A stretch of DNA of 64,000 nucleotides from an uncultured Megasphaera sp. (GCA_900540735.1 UQHB01000002.1:1-64000); one strand, 5' to 3'; counted from the stretch's first letter, positions 9,743 through 21,865 are shown. Notes: generated by a model from the sequence alone, not told the origin. A program made the numbers and translations.

Positions 9743-10285
9743 TTATTTTTTCGCACCAGCTTTGCCGGCTTTACGACGTACATGTTCGCCTACATAACGG
9801 ATACCTTTTCCTTTGTACGGTTCAGGTAAGCGGTAGCCACGAACTTTTGCAGCGAATTCGCCGACAACTTCGTTGTTTGCACCTTCAATAGTGATGTTTG
9901 TAGCCGTCGGGCATGTAATCGTAATGCCTTCAGGAGCATCTAATTCGAGGGGATGGGAGAAGCCAAGAGTCAAAGCAAGTTTTTTGCCTTTCATCTGTGC
10001 TCTGTAGCCAACACCGACAATTTCTAATTCTTTTTTGAAGCCTTCGTGTACGCCTTTTACCATGTTAGCAATAAGGGCACGAGTAAGGCCATGTAAGGAA
10101 CGATGATCTTTGTCGTCAGACGGACGTTCTACAGTGATGACGTTGTCAGCAACTGTAACTTTCATATCCGGGTGAAGCGTACGTGTAAGTTCGCCTTTCG
10201 GGCCTTTAGCGGTAATTACCTGGCCATCGAGGGTTACAGTTACGCCTGCCGGGATATCAATAGGCATTCTACCTATACGGGACAT
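9743..10285 (-). CDS. rplF: 50S ribosomal protein L6
   Basis: A protein of 180 residues with the two tandem L6 domains and the C-terminal signature [14 protein letters not shown]. It lies near the factor-binding site and the sarcin-ricin loop. It starts MSRIGRMPI behind an AGGTG site and is followed by rplR. Confidence 0.97.
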   Translation of the reverse strand: MSRIGRMPIDIPAGVTVTLDGQVITAKGPKGELTRTLHPDMKVTVADNVITVERPSDDKDHRSLHGLTRALIANMVKGVHEGFKKELEIVGVGYRAQMKGKKLALTLGFSHPLELDAPEGITITCPTATNITIEGANNEVVGEFAAKVRGYRLPEPYKGKGIRYVGEHVRRKAGKAGAKK

Positions 10286-10303
10286 ATTGACACCTCCAAA
10301 TGA

Positions 10304-10696
10304 TTACCAGACGTAAGCGATAACTTCGCCGCCCAAACCAAGTTTACGAGCTTTTTTGTCGCTCATAACGCCTTGGGATGTAGAAATAACAGCGATACCC
10401 AAACCACCAAGAACGCGCGGGAGTTCTTCTTTACCAGCGTATACACGCAAGCCCGGTTTGGAAATTCTCTTGATGCCGGTAATTACTTTTTCTTTATTAG
10501 AACCATATTTTAACGTTACTTTCAGGGTTTTGCCTTCATTAACGGATTCGAAGTTCTTAACGAAGCCTTCTTCTTTGAGGATGGAAAGGACTGCAGCCTT
10601 CATCTTGGAAGCAGGCATTTCTACTTTATCATGATTTGCCGAGTTGGCATTACGGATTCTTGTAAGCATATCCGCAATCGGATCGGTAACTGCCAT
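10304..10696 (-). CDS. rpsH: 30S ribosomal protein S8
   Basis: A protein of 130 residues starting [17 protein letters not shown], with the C-terminal [13 protein letters not shown] motif that binds helix 21 of 16S rRNA. In E. coli S8 represses spc translation at a site in the rplE region; I did not see an obvious mimic here. Confidence 0.97.
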   Translation of the reverse strand: MAVTDPIADMLTRIRNANSANHDKVEMPASKMKAAVLSILKEEGFVKNFESVNEGKTLKVTLKYGSNKEKVITGIKRISKPGLRVYAGKEELPRVLGGLGIAVISTSQGVMSDKKARKLGLGGEVIAYVW

Positions 10697-10721
10697 AATC
10701 TAAAAACCTCCCTTCGTATTC

Positions 10722-10991
10722 TTACCAGCTGGCTTTTCTAACACCAGGAATCTGGCCTTTATAAGCTAAGTCACGGAATGTAATACGGCTAATGCCGAAT
10801 TTACGCATATATCCATGAGGACGGCCCGTAACTTTGCAACGGTTGTGCAAACGAACAGGAGATGCGTTAGCCGGCAGCTTAGAAAGTGCTTCATAGTCGC
10901 CTTTTGCTTTTAATTCAGCACGAAGTGCAGCATATTTGGCAACCATTTTTTCACGTTTCTTTTCACGTTCAAGCATAGACTTCTTTGCCAT
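10722..10991 (-). CDS. rpsN: 30S ribosomal protein S14, zinc-free long form
   Basis: A protein of 89 residues that lacks the paired Cys-x2-Cys motifs of the 61-residue zinc S14 common in Firmicutes; only one Cys remains. The C-terminal segment ([19 protein letters not shown]) is conserved. It is in the normal spc position between rplE and rpsH, so the zinc-free form is the main S14 here. Confidence 0.96.
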   Translation of the reverse strand: MAKKSMLEREKKREKMVAKYAALRAELKAKGDYEALSKLPANASPVRLHNRCKVTGRPHGYMRKFGISRITFRDLAYKGQIPGVRKASW

Positions 10992-11009
10992 GTATGTAAT
11001 CCTCCTTAC

Positions 11010-11549
11010 TTACTTTTCAAACGGCATACCCATCAAACGAAGCATATCGCGACCTTCTTCGTCAGTCGTTGCTGTCGTTACGACGGTAATATCCATACCA
11101 CGAGCTTTATCAACTTTATCATATTCGATTTCCGGGAAGATAAGTTGTTCCTTCAAGCCAAGTGTATAGTTGCCGCGGCCGTCAAAACCAGTAGTGCTTA
11201 CGCCATGGAAGTCACGTACACGGGGCAGAGCCAAATTCATCAGTTTATCGAGGAATTCATACATCCGGTCACCACGAAGCGTTACTTTGCAGCCAAGGTT
11301 CATGCCTTCACGAATCTTAAATGCAGCAATAGATTTTTTAGCTTTCGTAATAATCGGTTTCTGGCCGGAAATAATGGTCATATCATTTACAGCAGCATCC
11401 AAAGCTTTGGAGTTTGTTACAGCTTCACCAACAGCCATGTTGATAACGACTTTAGTAACCTTCGGAACCTGCATTACGTTTTTGTAATTATATTTTTCCT
11501 GCAATCCTTTGACTACTTCGGATTGGTATTTGTCTTTTAATCTGGACAC
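11010..11549 (-). CDS. rplE: 50S ribosomal protein L5
   Basis: A protein of 179 residues from a GTG start ([12 protein letters not shown]), matching the usual length; GGGAGG lies nine bases upstream, while the longer TTG start (11555) is too close. L5 binds 5S rRNA and contacts the P-site tRNA. Conserved segments include [20 protein letters not shown] and [11 protein letters not shown]. Confidence 0.95.
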   Translation of the reverse strand: MSRLKDKYQSEVVKGLQEKYNYKNVMQVPKVTKVVINMAVGEAVTNSKALDAAVNDMTIISGQKPIITKAKKSIAAFKIREGMNLGCKVTLRGDRMYEFLDKLMNLALPRVRDFHGVSTTGFDGRGNYTLGLKEQLIFPEIEYDKVDKARGMDITVVTTATTDEEGRDMLRLMGMPFEK

Positions 11550-11569
11550 GCTCAAGGGCCTCCCTTCTC

Positions 11570-11887
11570 TTAGATAGCTTTACCGCTTTTAACGGCTGTG
11601 CGGACTTTCGTACCGTCAGCTTGCTGAACCATTTTTACACGGGTCGGCTTGCCGCTTTCCGGATCTACGAGCATAACGTTGGAAACATGGATTGCAGCTT
11701 CCTTCGTAATGATGCCGCCTTGAGGATTGTTCTGACTCGGTTTTGTGTGGCGTTTAACTTGGTTAAGGCCTTCTACAACAACACGGTCTTTTTTAGGATA
11801 TGCAGCGATAACTTTGCCTTTTTTGCCTTTTTCTTTACCAGCGATAACGATGACCGTATCACCTGTTTTAATATGCATTTTACCCAT
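11570..11887 (-). CDS. rplX: 50S ribosomal protein L24
   Basis: A protein of 105 residues with a KOW motif ([19 protein letters not shown]) that initiates 50S assembly on 23S rRNA. The ATG at 11887 is used because the earlier GTG at 11896 lies in the AGGAGGTG site. It is followed by rplE. Confidence 0.96.
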   Translation of the reverse strand: MGKMHIKTGDTVIVIAGKEKGKKGKVIAAYPKKDRVVVEGLNQVKRHTKPSQNNPQGGIITKEAAIHVSNVMLVDPESGKPTRVKMVQQADGTKVRTAVKSGKAI

Positions 11888-11905
11888 TAAGAACACCTCC
11901 TCCGA

Positions 11906-12274
11906 TTATAATACTTCCGGAGCCAAGGAAATGATTTTCATGAAATCTTTTTCACGTAATTCTCTGGCAACCGGCCCAAAAATACGAGTACCTTTAGGAC
12001 TTTTATCTGCATTAATAACGACAGCTGCATTTTCGTCGAAACGGATGTAAGAACCGTCAGCACGGCGTAATCCTTTTTTGGAACGAACGATAACAGCTTT
12101 AACTACGTCGCCTTTCTTGACAACGCCACCGGGTGATGCATCTTTAACAGATGCCGTAATGATATCACCAATGTTGCCATATTTACGATATGAGCCACCC
12201 ATGACCTGAATGCACAAAATCTTTTTGGCACCGGTGTTATCGGCAACATTCAACACAGTTTCTTGCTGAATCAT
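11906..12274 (-). CDS. rplN: 50S ribosomal protein L14
   Basis: A protein of 122 residues, the exact usual length, starting [18 protein letters not shown]. It forms a bridge to the 30S subunit and contacts L19. It opens the spc segment. Confidence 0.98.
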   Translation of the reverse strand: MIQQETVLNVADNTGAKKILCIQVMGGSYRKYGNIGDIITASVKDASPGGVVKKGDVVKAVIVRSKKGLRRADGSYIRFDENAAVVINADKSPKGTRIFGPVARELREKDFMKIISLAPEVL

Positions 12275-12299
12275 GGCTTAACCTCCTAATTTATCAAGC

Positions 12300-12557
12300 T
12301 TATTTAGCTGCTTCTACGATTTTTACAACTCTCCAGTGTTTCTGTTTGGAAAGGGGACGAGTTTCTTCAATGCGTACGATATCGCCAACATGGCATTCAT
12401 TGTTTTCGTCATGCGCTTTGAATTTAACAGTCGAGTTAATCGGTTTTTTGTACAGTTCATGCTGTGTTCTATATTCTACAGCAACGACAACGGTTTTATC
12501 CATTTTGTCACTGACAACTTTACCTACACGGACTTTCCGTTCATTTCTTGTTTCCAT
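12300..12557 (-). CDS. rpsQ: 30S ribosomal protein S17
   Basis: A protein of 85 residues starting [18 protein letters not shown], an OB-fold primary 16S binder. An in-frame ATG 30 bases upstream would add ten residues that do not match the family and would put the AGGAGG inside the gene, so the internal ATG is preferred even though its spacing is long (about 12 bases). Confidence 0.93.
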   Translation of the reverse strand: METRNERKVRVGKVVSDKMDKTVVVAVEYRTQHELYKKPINSTVKFKAHDENNECHVGDIVRIEETRPLSKQKHWRVVKIVEAAK

Positions 12558-12598
12558 CTGGCCTTGTGACCTCCTTTTAGATTCCAATACTTACGATA

Positions 12599-12799
12599 TT
12601 AAGCCTGCGCGTTCAATTCGTTTTCACGCTGTACCGTTTTGATGCGTGCAATAGTCTTTTTGACTTCGCGAATACGCATTGGATTTTCTAATTGGCCGGT
12701 CGCATGTTGAAAACGGAGGTTAAACAATTCTTCTTTCAGGCTAACCACCTTTTCGTCCATTTCGGCAGCGCTCAGAGCACGGATTTCTTTAACCTTCAT
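12599..12799 (-). CDS. rpmC: 50S ribosomal protein L29
   Basis: A protein of 66 residues starting [18 protein letters not shown], an all-helical protein at the tunnel exit that helps dock SRP and trigger factor. The ATG at 12799 is preferred over a GTG at 12811. It overlaps the rplP end by 11 bases. Confidence 0.95.
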   Translation of the reverse strand: MKVKEIRALSAAEMDEKVVSLKEELFNLRFQHATGQLENPMRIREVKKTIARIKTVQRENELNAQA

Positions 12800-13226
12800 T
12801 TTGTTCACCACCTAATTCCTGACCTCTTTTAACGAACTTAGTTTTAATCGGTAATTTATGACCAGCAAGACGCATAGCTTCGCGAGCGACAGTTTCAGAT
12901 ACACCGCCCATTTCGAAGAGTACACGGCCTGGTTTTGCAACAGCTACCCAGTATTCAGGAGCACCTTTACCGGAACCCATACGAGTACCAGCCGGTTTAG
13001 CTGTAATCGGTTTATCTGGGAAAATCTTGATCCAAACCTGGCCACCACGTTTGATGTAACGAGTCATAGCAATACGGGCAGCTTCAATCTGGCGATTTGT
13101 AATCCAAGACGGTTCAGCAGCGACTAAACCAAATTCACCATGAGCAACTTTGTTGCCGCGATGAGCAGTCCCTTTCATACGACCACGGAACTGTTTACGA
13201 TATTTAACACGTTTTGGAATTAACAT
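12789..13226 (-). CDS. rplP: 50S ribosomal protein L16
   Basis: A protein of 145 residues starting [15 protein letters not shown], with the conserved [10 protein letters not shown] and [12 protein letters not shown] segments near the A-site tRNA elbow. Its start codon overlaps the rpsC stop by one base (TAATG) and its end overlaps rpmC, indicating coupled translation. Confidence 0.97.
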   Translation of the reverse strand: MLIPKRVKYRKQFRGRMKGTAHRGNKVAHGEFGLVAAEPSWITNRQIEAARIAMTRYIKRGGQVWIKIFPDKPITAKPAGTRMGSGKGAPEYWVAVAKPGRVLFEMGGVSETVAREAMRLAGHKLPIKTKFVKRGQELGGEQNEG

Positions 13227-13897
13227 TACGCTTCACTCCCTTCGTGTTTTTTCTGCGGAGCGCGTTTAGCGACCGGCAAAATTTCACCTTTATAAATCCA
13301 GCATTTTACGCCGATGCAGCCATATGTGGTGTGCGCTTCTGCAAAGCCATAGTCGATGTTAGCACGGATGGTGTGAAGAGGAATAGAACCATCACGAACG
13401 CTCTCGCTACGAGCAATTTCAGCACCGCCAAGACGGCCGGAGCACATGATTTTGATACCTTTAGCACCCATACGCATCGTACGGCCAACGCACTGTTTCA
13501 TAGCACGGCGGAAACCGATACGACGTTCGAGCTGGCCAGCAACGTTTTCAGCAACGAGCTGTGCGTCCATTTCAGCCTGTTTGATTTCAGCGATGTTAAC
13601 GTCAACAGTTTTGCTTGTGAAAGCTTTGAGGGCTTTCTTAATATCTTCAATACCAGCACCGCCACGGCCGATAACCATGCCCGGTTTAGCTGTATGAATA
13701 ATCAATTTAATACGTTTTGCAGAACGTTCGATTTCAATACGAGAAACGCCTGCAATGAAGAGCTGTTTCTTCAAGAATTTACGGATTTTTACGTCTTCAT
13801 TGAGAAGAGTTGCATAATCCTTATCTGCATACCATTTCGTATCCCAGGGTTTTACAACGCCGACACGAAAGCCATGGGCATTAACTTTTTGACCCAC
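13226..13897 (-). CDS. rpsC: 30S ribosomal protein S3
   Basis: A protein of 223 residues starting [22 protein letters not shown]. It has an N-terminal KH domain with [16 protein letters not shown] (about 70-85) and the C-terminal S3 domain. S3 forms part of the mRNA entry tunnel and helicase with S4 and S5. Confidence 0.97.
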   Translation of the reverse strand: MGQKVNAHGFRVGVVKPWDTKWYADKDYATLLNEDVKIRKFLKKQLFIAGVSRIEIERSAKRIKLIIHTAKPGMVIGRGGAGIEDIKKALKAFTSKTVDVNIAEIKQAEMDAQLVAENVAGQLERRIGFRRAMKQCVGRTMRMGAKGIKIMCSGRLGGAEIARSESVRDGSIPLHTIRANIDYGFAEAHTTYGCIGVKCWIYKGEILPVAKRAPQKKHEGSEA

Positions 13898-13910
13898 TAC
13901 GTTTCCCTCC

Positions 13911-14246
13911 TTATGCTCTTTCTTTGACGACTACAGTTACGTGACTGGAGTGTTTCAGGATTTTGAAAGCCTGTCCACGGCTACGCGGATGAATACGTTT
14001 CATTGTAGAATCCTGGTCAACGAAGATTTCAGAAACAAACAATTTATCTACGTTCATATCATTATTGTGTTCCGCATTTGCAACAGCAGAGCGCAATGCT
14101 TTTTCTACGACACGGGAACCCACTTTCGGAGTGAATTTCAAGATAGAGAAAGCTTCGCCTACGTTTTTACCCCGAACCAAGTCAGCTACGATCCGGATTT
14201 TGCGGGGGGCAATGCGAATGTGTTTAGCAATAGCTCTTGCTTCCAT
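13911..14246 (-). CDS. rplV: 50S ribosomal protein L22
   Basis: A protein of 111 residues starting [18 protein letters not shown]. Its beta-hairpin (around 80-100, [17 protein letters not shown]) lines the peptide exit tunnel at the constriction, a site of macrolide resistance changes; nothing unusual is visible. Confidence 0.97.
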   Translation of the reverse strand: MEARAIAKHIRIAPRKIRIVADLVRGKNVGEAFSILKFTPKVGSRVVEKALRSAVANAEHNNDMNVDKLFVSEIFVDQDSTMKRIHPRSRGQAFKILKHSSHVTVVVKERA

Positions 14247-14260
14247 TGTTAGTACCTCCC

Positions 14261-14536
14261 TTATTTAGTAGCTTTTTCAGCTTTAGCATGACCTTTGAAT
14301 GTACGGGTCGGCGCGAATTCGCCTAATTTATGACCTACCATATCTTCTGTAATGTAGACAGGTACATGTTTCCGGCCGTCGTGAACAGCAATCGTGTGGC
14401 CTACAAAGCTAGGCAGAATAGTGGATGCACGAGACCAGGTTTTTACTACTTTCTTTTCGTTAGCTTCATTCATAGCATCGATTTTCTTTAAGAGATGGAA
14501 TGCGACGAATGGGCCTTTTTTAACGGATCTGGACAC
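14261..14536 (-). CDS. rpsS: 30S ribosomal protein S19
   Basis: A protein of 91 residues starting [18 protein letters not shown] and containing [17 protein letters not shown], in the 30S head with S13. It follows rplB by 22 bases. Confidence 0.97.
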   Translation of the reverse strand: MSRSVKKGPFVAFHLLKKIDAMNEANEKKVVKTWSRASTILPSFVGHTIAVHDGRKHVPVYITEDMVGHKLGEFAPTRTFKGHAKAEKATK

Positions 14537-14558
14537 TTATTTATCTCCTTTCCACAAC

Positions 14559-15386
14559 CTATTTACGTCTCTTCACAATGAATTTATTGGAGGCTTTTTT
14601 AGCTTCACGGGTCTTCACGCCGTATGCAGGTTTACCCCAAGGAGTAACCGGACGTTTACGACCAACAGGAGACTTACCTTCACCACCGCCATGAGGATGA
14701 TCGCACGGGTTCATAACAACACCACGGTTGCCCGGGCGAACGCCCATCCAACGATGACGACCAGCTTTACCGATTACGATGTTTTCGTGGTCTGTGTTGC
14801 TAACGACACCAACCGTTGCGCGGCAGCGGATGTGTACTTGACGTAATTCGCCAGAAGGAAGACGGAGTAATGCGTAGTTGCCTTCTTTAGCCATGAGCTG
14901 TGCAGATTCACCGGCAGAACGAACGAGCTGTGCGCCTTTACCGATTTTTAATTCCACGTTGTGTACGAGTGTACCGAGAGGAATGTTAGCGAGCGGTAAA
15001 GCATTGCCGATTTTGATATCCGATTCAGGGCCGCTGTAAACAACGTCGCCTACTTTTAAGCCGTTCGGAGCGATGATATATTTCTTTTCGCCATCTGCGT
15101 AGTTCAGAAGAGCGATATTTGCAGAGCGGTTCGGATCATATTCGATCGTTGCTACTTTTGCAGGGATGTTATCTTTAATACGTTTGAAGTCGATTAAACG
15201 ATAACGACGTTTGTGACCGCCGCCTTGATGACGGACAGTCATACGGCCGCTATGGTTACGACCGCCCTTACTGGTGACTTTTACCAATAAGGATTTTTCC
15301 GGTTTAGACGTCGTAATGTCTTCGAAAGTCGAGACAGTGATAAAACGGCGGCTAGCGGAAGTCGGTTTAAATGATTTAATGGCCAT
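14559..15386 (-). CDS. rplB: 50S ribosomal protein L2
   Basis: A protein of 275 residues starting [15 protein letters not shown]. The C-terminal segment with the conserved His ([20 protein letters not shown], near 230) approaches the peptidyl-transferase centre. It is a primary 23S rRNA binder required for subunit association. Confidence 0.98.
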   Translation of the reverse strand: MAIKSFKPTSASRRFITVSTFEDITTSKPEKSLLVKVTSKGGRNHSGRMTVRHQGGGHKRRYRLIDFKRIKDNIPAKVATIEYDPNRSANIALLNYADGEKKYIIAPNGLKVGDVVYSGPESDIKIGNALPLANIPLGTLVHNVELKIGKGAQLVRSAGESAQLMAKEGNYALLRLPSGELRQVHIRCRATVGVVSNTDHENIVIGKAGRHRWMGVRPGNRGVVMNPCDHPHGGGEGKSPVGRKRPVTPWGKPAYGVKTREAKKASNKFIVKRRK

Positions 15387-15416
15387 TTGAGTGCCTCCTC
15401 CTTATTTCGTTAATCC

Positions 15417-15704
15417 TTAAGCTCCTTCGAAGAATTCGATAGTTTCGCCTTCACGAAGTGTTACGATAGCTTTTTTGTAGTCCGGGCGTTTGCCGACATA
15501 CTTGCCCATGCGTTTGAATTTACCCATCATGCGAAGGGTCGTTACGCTCTTGACTTTAACATCAAAAACCTGTTCAACAGCTTTGCGGATTTCGATTTTG
15601 TTTGCATGGAGCGGTACTTTAAATGTATATTTGCCATCAGACATCATCATCGTTGTTTTTTCGGTGATGACCGGTTTTAACAAGATATCATGTGCATTAT
15701 TCAT
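15417..15704 (-). CDS. rplW: 50S ribosomal protein L23
   Basis: A protein of 95 residues ([15 protein letters not shown] early), at the tunnel exit where it docks trigger factor and SRP. Its start overlaps the rplD stop by one base. Confidence 0.97.
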   Translation of the reverse strand: MNNAHDILLKPVITEKTTMMMSDGKYTFKVPLHANKIEIRKAVEQVFDVKVKSVTTLRMMGKFKRMGKYVGKRPDYKKAIVTLREGETIEFFEGA

Positions 15705-16327
15705 TATGCGAGCACCTCCTGAATCTTTTCAACAGCACTCTTTGTAACGAACAATTTGGTGTAGTGCAATAAGTCGAAAATGTTGATACCTGTTGTGGAA
15801 ACAGCTTTTACACCTTCAATATTGCGTGCGCAGCGAGTTACGAGTTCGTCATTGTCCGTAATAAACAATACTTTTTCACCAGCAAATTTGAAGTTGTTGA
15901 TGATAGCTACGACTTCTTTCGTTTTCGGAGCGGCTAAGGTAATTTCGTCTAAGACGAATAATTCGTTTGTATTGACTTTATCGCTTAATGCAGATTTCAC
16001 AGCGAGGCGTCTAGCTTTCCGCGGCATCTTCTGTTCGTAAGAACGAGGATGGGGACCCCATATGGTACCGCCGCCAACCCACAACGGACTGCGGGTGCTG
16101 CCTACACGGGCCCGGCCGGTTCCTTTTTGTTTCCAAGGCTTTTTACCGCCGCCACGTACGAGACCTCTCGTTTTCGTGGAATGCGTGCCTAAGCGTTCAT
16201 TAGCGAGCTGGCGAAGAACGGCCTGTCTCATGACAGCTTCGTTTACTTCTACGCCAAATACGCTATCGTTTAATTCGATTTCACCGGTCTGTGCGCCGGT
16301 AATATTATACGTAGTAACTTTTGGCAT
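15704..16327 (-). CDS. rplD: 50S ribosomal protein L4
   Basis: A protein of 207 residues with the extended tunnel loop ([20 protein letters not shown], about 45-64) conserved in L4. In E. coli L4 also represses the S10 operon; no matching leader is obvious upstream of rpsJ here. Confidence 0.97.
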   Translation of the reverse strand: MPKVTTYNITGAQTGEIELNDSVFGVEVNEAVMRQAVLRQLANERLGTHSTKTRGLVRGGGKKPWKQKGTGRARVGSTRSPLWVGGGTIWGPHPRSYEQKMPRKARRLAVKSALSDKVNTNELFVLDEITLAAPKTKEVVAIINNFKFAGEKVLFITDNDELVTRCARNIEGVKAVSTTGINIFDLLHYTKLFVTKSAVEKIQEVLA

Positions 16328-16355
16328 TTATATGTCCTCCTTCCTTTGACAATTC

Positions 16356-16991
16356 TTAGTGTTTAACGGTATCGCGAATCATTACGAGGCTGCCTTTGGC
16401 ACCAGGGATACCACCTTTAATCAAGATTAAGTTCTTGTCCATGTCTACTTTGACAACAGAAAGACGAAGAACCGTTGCCTGATTACCACCTAATTGTCCA
16501 GGAAGTCTTTTACCTTTGACGACTTTACCGCCGCCACCACTGGTCATAGGTCCGAGGGAGCCCGGTTCACGATGAGATTTGGAGCCGTGAGTTACAGGTC
16601 CGCGGTGGAAACCGTGCCGTTTAATTGTACCGGCAAATCCTTTGCCTTTGCTGGTGCCAATTACGTCGACGAGATCGCCGCTTGCGAATATATCAGCTGC
16701 CAGAGTTTGGCCTACTTCATATTCCGGTGTATCTGTCAGACGGAATTCGCGAAGATACTTAACAGGTTTTACGCCTGCTTTGTCGAATTGCCCTTTTACA
16801 GGTTTTGTTACGTGTTTTTCTTTTACATCGCCATAGCCGAGCTGAATGGAATTGTATCCGTCTGTGTCAACTGTCTTAACGCGGACAATTACATTCGGGG
16901 AAGCTTCAACGACTGTTACAGGAACGACTGCGCCTTCTTCAGTGAAGATCTGAGTCATACCTAATTTTTTACCCAAAATAGCTTTAGACAT
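16356..16991 (-). CDS. rplC: 50S ribosomal protein L3
   Basis: A protein of 211 residues starting [16 protein letters not shown], with the loop around [12 protein letters not shown] that reaches the peptidyl-transferase centre. Second gene of the S10 segment. Confidence 0.98.
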   Translation of the reverse strand: MSKAILGKKLGMTQIFTEEGAVVPVTVVEASPNVIVRVKTVDTDGYNSIQLGYGDVKEKHVTKPVKGQFDKAGVKPVKYLREFRLTDTPEYEVGQTLAADIFASGDLVDVIGTSKGKGFAGTIKRHGFHRGPVTHGSKSHREPGSLGPMTSGGGGKVVKGKRLPGQLGGNQATVLRLSVVKVDMDKNLILIKGGIPGAKGSLVMIRDTVKH

Positions 16992-17005
16992 AATCGCACC
17001 TCCTC

Positions 17006-17317
17006 CTATAATTTGATTTCGATGTCTACGCCTGCCGGGAGATCCAGCCGCATTAACGCATCAACCGTTTTGTTGGATGCTTCCAAAATGTCGATTAAGC
17101 GTTTGTGCGTGCGTAATTCGAACTGTTCACGAGAGTCTTTGTTAACATGCGGGGAACGCAGAATCGTGAAGATGTTCTTTTCCGTCGGAAGCGGAATCGG
17201 GCCAGACACCATTGCACCTGTCCGTTTCGCCGTGTCGACGATTTTCGCCGCGCTCTGATCTAAGGTTTTGTGATCGTAAGCTTTGAGGCGAATTCTGATT
17301 CTTTCCTGTTTTGCCAT
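17006..17317 (-). CDS. rpsJ: 30S ribosomal protein S10
   Basis: A protein of 103 residues starting [20 protein letters not shown]. It is in the 30S head and also serves as NusE in antitermination complexes with NusB. It is the first gene of the superoperon and lies 321 bases downstream of the tuf stop. Confidence 0.98.
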   Translation of the reverse strand: MAKQERIRIRLKAYDHKTLDQSAAKIVDTAKRTGAMVSGPIPLPTEKNIFTILRSPHVNKDSREQFELRTHKRLIDILEASNKTVDALMRLDLPAGVDIEIKL

Positions 17318-17536
17318 TTACTAATTTCCTCCTAACGTCCATTTCCTGGAACAGACTGCTCCATAGGAGTTTCTCCGCCTGTGCGGACAACATCCTATAT
17401 CATAGTTTAGACGAGACAAGGGGACGACAGTGATACCCGTTTGTCGCGTACTTTGATATTTTACTACAAAACTGTAGGCCACGCAAGGGATTTGCGTGCC
17501 GATTTTGCATGACTAATATATTTTTTATTCATATAT
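17318..17536 (-). other. Leader and promoter region of the ribosomal superoperon
   Basis: The 321 bases between rpsJ and tuf hold the tuf terminator (17537-17575) and this noncoding leader. It contains a weak promoter candidate (17458-17486) and a 7-bp hairpin around 17479-17500 (CACGCAA/TTGCGTG). I see no small gene and no recognisable L4-binding mimic. Confidence 0.5.
17458..17486 (-). promoter_or_regulatory. Candidate S10 superoperon promoter
   Basis: On the minus strand TTGCGT (17481-17486), a 17-base spacer and TAAAAT (17458-17463). The -35 matches consensus at only three positions, and a second possible -10 (TATGAT at 17399-17404) has no partner. It would give a leader of about 135 bases. 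Confidence 0.4.
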
Positions 17537-17575
17537 TAAAAAGAAGGTGCAAACCGAAGTTTACACCTTCTTTTC
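17537..17575 (-). terminator. Terminator of the str operon (after tuf)
   Basis: A stem AAGAAGGTGTAAAC / GTTTGCACCTTCTT with a short loop, followed on the minus strand by TTTTTAATA, 63 bases after the tuf stop. It separates str from the S10 superoperon. Confidence 0.88.
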
Positions 17576-17638
17576 TATTCTTTTACAGACCAGAGACTGA
17601 AAGTCTTAGGAAATTCTGCAAATATTTTTTCTAGTAGA

Positions 17639-18826
17639 TTACTGTTCAATTTCGGAAACGACGCCAGCACCAACTGTACGGCCGCCTTCACGAATAGCGA
17701 AACGTAAGCCAACTTCGATAGCAATCGGAGTGATGAGTTCTACGTCCATTTTTACGTTATCGCCAGGCATGCACATTTCAGTGCCTTCCGGTAATTTGAT
17801 AACGCCAGTTACGTCAGTTGTACGGAAGTAGAACTGCGGACGATAGCCGTTGAAGAACGGAGTATGACGGCCGCCTTCGTCTTTCGTTAAGACGTAAACT
17901 TGAGCTTTGAACGTGGTGTGCGGATGAATGGAACCCGGTTTAGCGAGAACCTGGCCACGTTCGATTTCTTTACGGTCAACACCACGGAGCAATGCACCGA
18001 TGTTGTCGCCAGCTTCAGCGAGGTCGAGGAGTTTACGGAACATTTCAACGCCCGTAACAACTGTATCTTTCGGTTTGTCAGCAAGACCAACGATTTCAAC
18101 AGTATCGCCAACTTTAACAGTACCACGTTCAACACGGCCTGTAGCAACAGTACCACGGCCAGTAATCGTGAATACGTCTTCGACAGGCATTAAGAACGGT
18201 TTGTCTGTAGGACGATCCGGAGTCGGGATGTATTCGTCTACAGCGTCCATCAATTTGAGGATGTTAGCTTCTTGTTCTTCGTCGCCTTCGAGAGCTTTCA
18301 AAGCGGAACCTACAACGATAGGTACATCGTCGCCAGGGAAATCATAGGAGCTGAGGAGGTCGCGAACTTCCATTTCAACGAGTTCGATTAATTCAGGATC
18401 ATCGACCTGGTCAGATTTGTTAAGGAATACAACGATAGCCGGTACACCAACCTGACGAGCCAAAAGGATGTGTTCACGAGTCTGCGGCATCGGGCCGTCA
18501 GCTGCGGAAACAACGAGGATAGCACCGTCCATCTGAGCAGCACCAGTAATCATGTTTTTAACATAGTCAGCATGCCCCGGGCAGTCAACGTGTGCATAGT
18601 GACGTTTTTCAGTTTCGTATTCAACGTGTGCAGTGTTGATTGTAATACCGCGTTCACGTTCTTCCGGTGCTTTATCGATATCAGCATAGTCTTCGAATTT
18701 AGCAAAGCCTTTCTTGGACAATACTTTTGTGATAGCAGCGGTTAACGTAGTTTTGCCATGGTCAACGTGACCAATGGTACCAATGTTTACATGCGGTTTG
18801 GTTCTTTCGTAATGTTCTTTAGCCAT
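17639..18826 (-). CDS. tuf: Elongation factor Tu
   Basis: A protein of 395 residues that carries aminoacyl-tRNA to the ribosome as a GTP complex. The G motifs are [18 protein letters not shown] and NKSD, and domains 2 and 3 are complete. The start at 18826 ([16 protein letters not shown]) has GGAGG eight bases upstream; an earlier in-frame start at 18841 is not supported. It ends the str operon. Confidence 0.98.
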   Translation of the reverse strand: MAKEHYERTKPHVNIGTIGHVDHGKTTLTAAITKVLSKKGFAKFEDYADIDKAPEERERGITINTAHVEYETEKRHYAHVDCPGHADYVKNMITGAAQMDGAILVVSAADGPMPQTREHILLARQVGVPAIVVFLNKSDQVDDPELIELVEMEVRDLLSSYDFPGDDVPIVVGSALKALEGDEEQEANILKLMDAVDEYIPTPDRPTDKPFLMPVEDVFTITGRGTVATGRVERGTVKVGDTVEIVGLADKPKDTVVTGVEMFRKLLDLAEAGDNIGALLRGVDRKEIERGQVLAKPGSIHPHTTFKAQVYVLTKDEGGRHTPFFNGYRPQFYFRTTDVTGVIKLPEGTEMCMPGDNVKMDVELITPIAIEVGLRFAIREGGRTVGAGVVSEIEQ

Positions 18827-18861
18827 TTGTAGTTCCTCCAATGTAATGTAATTAAAATATA

Positions 18862-20934
18862 TTAGCCTTTATCGCTAATGACTTTTTCAGCCACATTCTT
18901 AGGAACTTCTTCATAGTGGTCAAAAGTCATAGTGTAAACGCCACGGCCTTGCGTTCTGGAACGCAAATCCGTTGCATAGCCAAACATTTCAGCCAATGGT
19001 ACGAATGCGTTGATATGTTCAGCACCACTGCGCATTTCCATACCTTCTACACGACCACGGCGGGAGTTCAAATCGCCGATTACATCGCCCATGTATTCTT
19101 CAGGAACGACAACTTCGACTTTTGTATACGGTTCGAGGAGAACCGGATCAGCTTTCCGTGCGCCTTCTTTAAAGCCCATGGAACCTGCAATCTTGAAGGC
19201 CATTTCCGAGGAGTCGACTTCATGATAGGAACCATCATATACGACGACTTTAATATCTACCATCGGGAAGCCAGCGAGTACGCCAGTTTCCATTGCTTCG
19301 CGGACACCAGCTTCAACGGAGCCAATGTATTCTTTAGGAATAGCACCGCCAACGACTTTGTTTTCAAATTCGTAGCCTTTGCCTTGTTCCTGCGGAATAA
19401 GTTCGAGCCAGCAGTCACCATACTGACCACGGCCGCCGGACTGACGTTTGAAGAAGCCACGGGATTTGACATCTTTGCGAATCGTTTCGCGGTATGCAAC
19501 CTGTGGTTTACCAACGTTGCAGTCGACTTTGAATTCACGGGACATACGGTCAACGATGATGTCGAGGTGCAATTCGCCCATACCGGAGATGATGGTCTGA
19601 CCTGTTTCAGCATCGGTCTTAACTTTGAATGTCGGGTCTTCTTCAGCCAGACGAGCTAAGGCAACGCCCATTTTTTCCTGGTCAGCTTTGGTCTTCGGTT
19701 CAACAGCAACGGAGATAACCGGTTCCGGGAATTCCATTTTTTCGAGGATAATCGGATGTTTTTCATCGCAAAGTGTATCCCCAGTAGTCGTATCTTTTAA
19801 GCCAACGATGCCGCCGATGTCGCCGCAGTATGCAGTTTCAACTTCAGCACGGTGGTTAGCATGCATCCGGAGGATACGGCCAACACGTTCTTTCTTGCCT
19901 TTTGTGGAGTTAAGAACGTACGTACCAGCCTGTAACGTACCGGAATAGATACGGAAGAATGCTAATTTACCAACGAAGGGGTCAGCCATAATCTTGAATG
20001 CTAAAGCCGAGAACGGTTCGTCATCGCCAGCTTTACGTTCTTCTTCTTCCCCAGTTTTCGGGTTTTCACCTTTAACCGGCGGAATGTCGAGCGGCGACGG
20101 CATGTAGTCGACAACAGCGTCTAAGAGCATCTGAACTCCTTTGTTTTTGTATGCAGAGCCGCAAAGTACAGGGAACATTTTGTTACCTACAACGGCTTTA
20201 CGGATAGCTGCTTTTAATTCGTTGATTGTGAGTTCTTCACCATCGAGGTATTTCATCATGAGGTCGTCGTCTGTTTCGCAGATAGCTTCTACCATGATTT
20301 GATGGTATTTTTCTGCTTCTTCCTTCATGTCATCCGGAATGTCAACGACTTCGATATCTTTGCCGAGGTCATCACCGTATACTTCAGCTTTCATCGTTAA
20401 CAAGTCGATAATGCCGCTGAATGTGGATTCTGCGCCAATCGGCAACTGAATAGCAACAGCGTTTGCCTGGAGACGATCTTTCATCATGTCTACGCAGTTC
20501 AAGAAGTTGGCACCTGTTGTATCCATTTTGTTGATGAAGGCAATACGAGGTACATGGTAATGTTCAGCCTGACGCCATACGGTTTCAGACTGCGGTTCAA
20601 CGCCGCCTTTAGCAGAGAAAACAGCAACAGAACCATCGAGTACGCGGAGAGAACGTTCAACTTCTACAGTGAAGTCAACGTGCCCCGGAGTATCAATGAT
20701 GTTGATACGATGTCCTTTCCAATGGCAAGTCGTTGCAGCAGACGTGATTGTAATACCACGTTCCTGTTCCTGAGCCATCCAGTCCATGGTAGCAGCACCA
20801 TCATGAACTTCGCCGATTTTGTGTACACGGCCGGTGTAGAAAAGGATACGTTCTGTTGTCGTGGTTTTACCAGCATCGATGTGAGCCATGATGCCAATGT
20901 TTCTAGTTTTTTCCAATGGAAATTCTCGTGCCAC
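18862..20934 (-). CDS. fusA: Elongation factor G
   Basis: A protein of 690 residues that translocates tRNA and mRNA. The start is GTG at 20934 ([21 protein letters not shown]), with GAGGAGTG upstream. A longer frame to 21066 runs into rpsG and is rejected. G motifs are [18 protein letters not shown] and NKMD. Domains II to V follow at full length. Confidence 0.97.
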   Translation of the reverse strand: MAREFPLEKTRNIGIMAHIDAGKTTTTERILFYTGRVHKIGEVHDGAATMDWMAQEQERGITITSAATTCHWKGHRINIIDTPGHVDFTVEVERSLRVLDGSVAVFSAKGGVEPQSETVWRQAEHYHVPRIAFINKMDTTGANFLNCVDMMKDRLQANAVAIQLPIGAESTFSGIIDLLTMKAEVYGDDLGKDIEVVDIPDDMKEEAEKYHQIMVEAICETDDDLMMKYLDGEELTINELKAAIRKAVVGNKMFPVLCGSAYKNKGVQMLLDAVVDYMPSPLDIPPVKGENPKTGEEEERKAGDDEPFSALAFKIMADPFVGKLAFFRIYSGTLQAGTYVLNSTKGKKERVGRILRMHANHRAEVETAYCGDIGGIVGLKDTTTGDTLCDEKHPIILEKMEFPEPVISVAVEPKTKADQEKMGVALARLAEEDPTFKVKTDAETGQTIISGMGELHLDIIVDRMSREFKVDCNVGKPQVAYRETIRKDVKSRGFFKRQSGGRGQYGDCWLELIPQEQGKGYEFENKVVGGAIPKEYIGSVEAGVREAMETGVLAGFPMVDIKVVVYDGSYHEVDSSEMAFKIAGSMGFKEGARKADPVLLEPYTKVEVVVPEEYMGDVIGDLNSRRGRVEGMEMRSGAEHINAFVPLAEMFGYATDLRSRTQGRGVYTMTFDHYEEVPKNVAEKVISDKG

Positions 20935-20971
20935 GATTTTACACTCCTCAAAAAAAATAAAAGTAAATAAA

Positions 20972-21469
<498 letters not shown>

Positions 21470-21493
21470 TCAATTGTGGTCAGTCAGCAAATC

Positions 21494-21865
21494 TTATTTG
21501 CCTTTTTTAGCACCGTATTTGGAACGGGACTGATGACGATCTGCGACACCAGCTGTATCCAATGCGCCGCGGACGATATGATAACGTACACCAGGAAGGT
21601 CTCTAACACGACCGCCTCTGATTAATACAACACTGTGTTCCTGTAAATTGTGACCAATGCCAGGAATATAAGCAGTTACTTCGATGGAGTTCGTCAAACG
21701 AACACGGGCAACTTTACGCAAAGCAGAGTTAGGTTTTTTCGGCGTAGCTGTGTACACACGAGTGCAAACCCCACGTTTCTGCGGGCAGTTTTTCAAAGCC
21801 GGTGCTGTCGATTTCGTGATGGAAACCTGACGTCCTTTACGAACTAATTGGCTGATTGTTGGCAT
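21494..21865 (-). CDS. rpsL: 30S ribosomal protein S12
   Basis: A protein of 123 residues starting [13 protein letters not shown], controlling decoding accuracy. The loop [11 protein letters not shown] keeps Lys43, but the second conserved loop reads [13 protein letters not shown] with Arg88 (codon AGA) where most bacteria have Lys. K88R is a classical streptomycin-resistance change, for example in Mycobacterium tuberculosis. The start at 21865 is set by AGGAGGTG just upstream; an in-frame extension to 21919 is noncoding leader. Confidence 0.97.
   Translation of the reverse strand: MPTISQLVRKGRQVSITKSTAPALKNCPQKRGVCTRVYTATPKKPNSALRKVARVRLTNSIEVTAYIPGIGHNLQEHSVVLIRGGRVRDLPGVRYHIVRGALDTAGVADRHQSRSKYGAKKGK

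Noticed and set aside
18916..19659. 247-codon plus-strand frame inside fusA
   Set aside because: It is an antisense shadow of a highly conserved gene with no family match. The same holds for the other long opposite-strand frames in rpoB, rpoC, rpsC and trpB.
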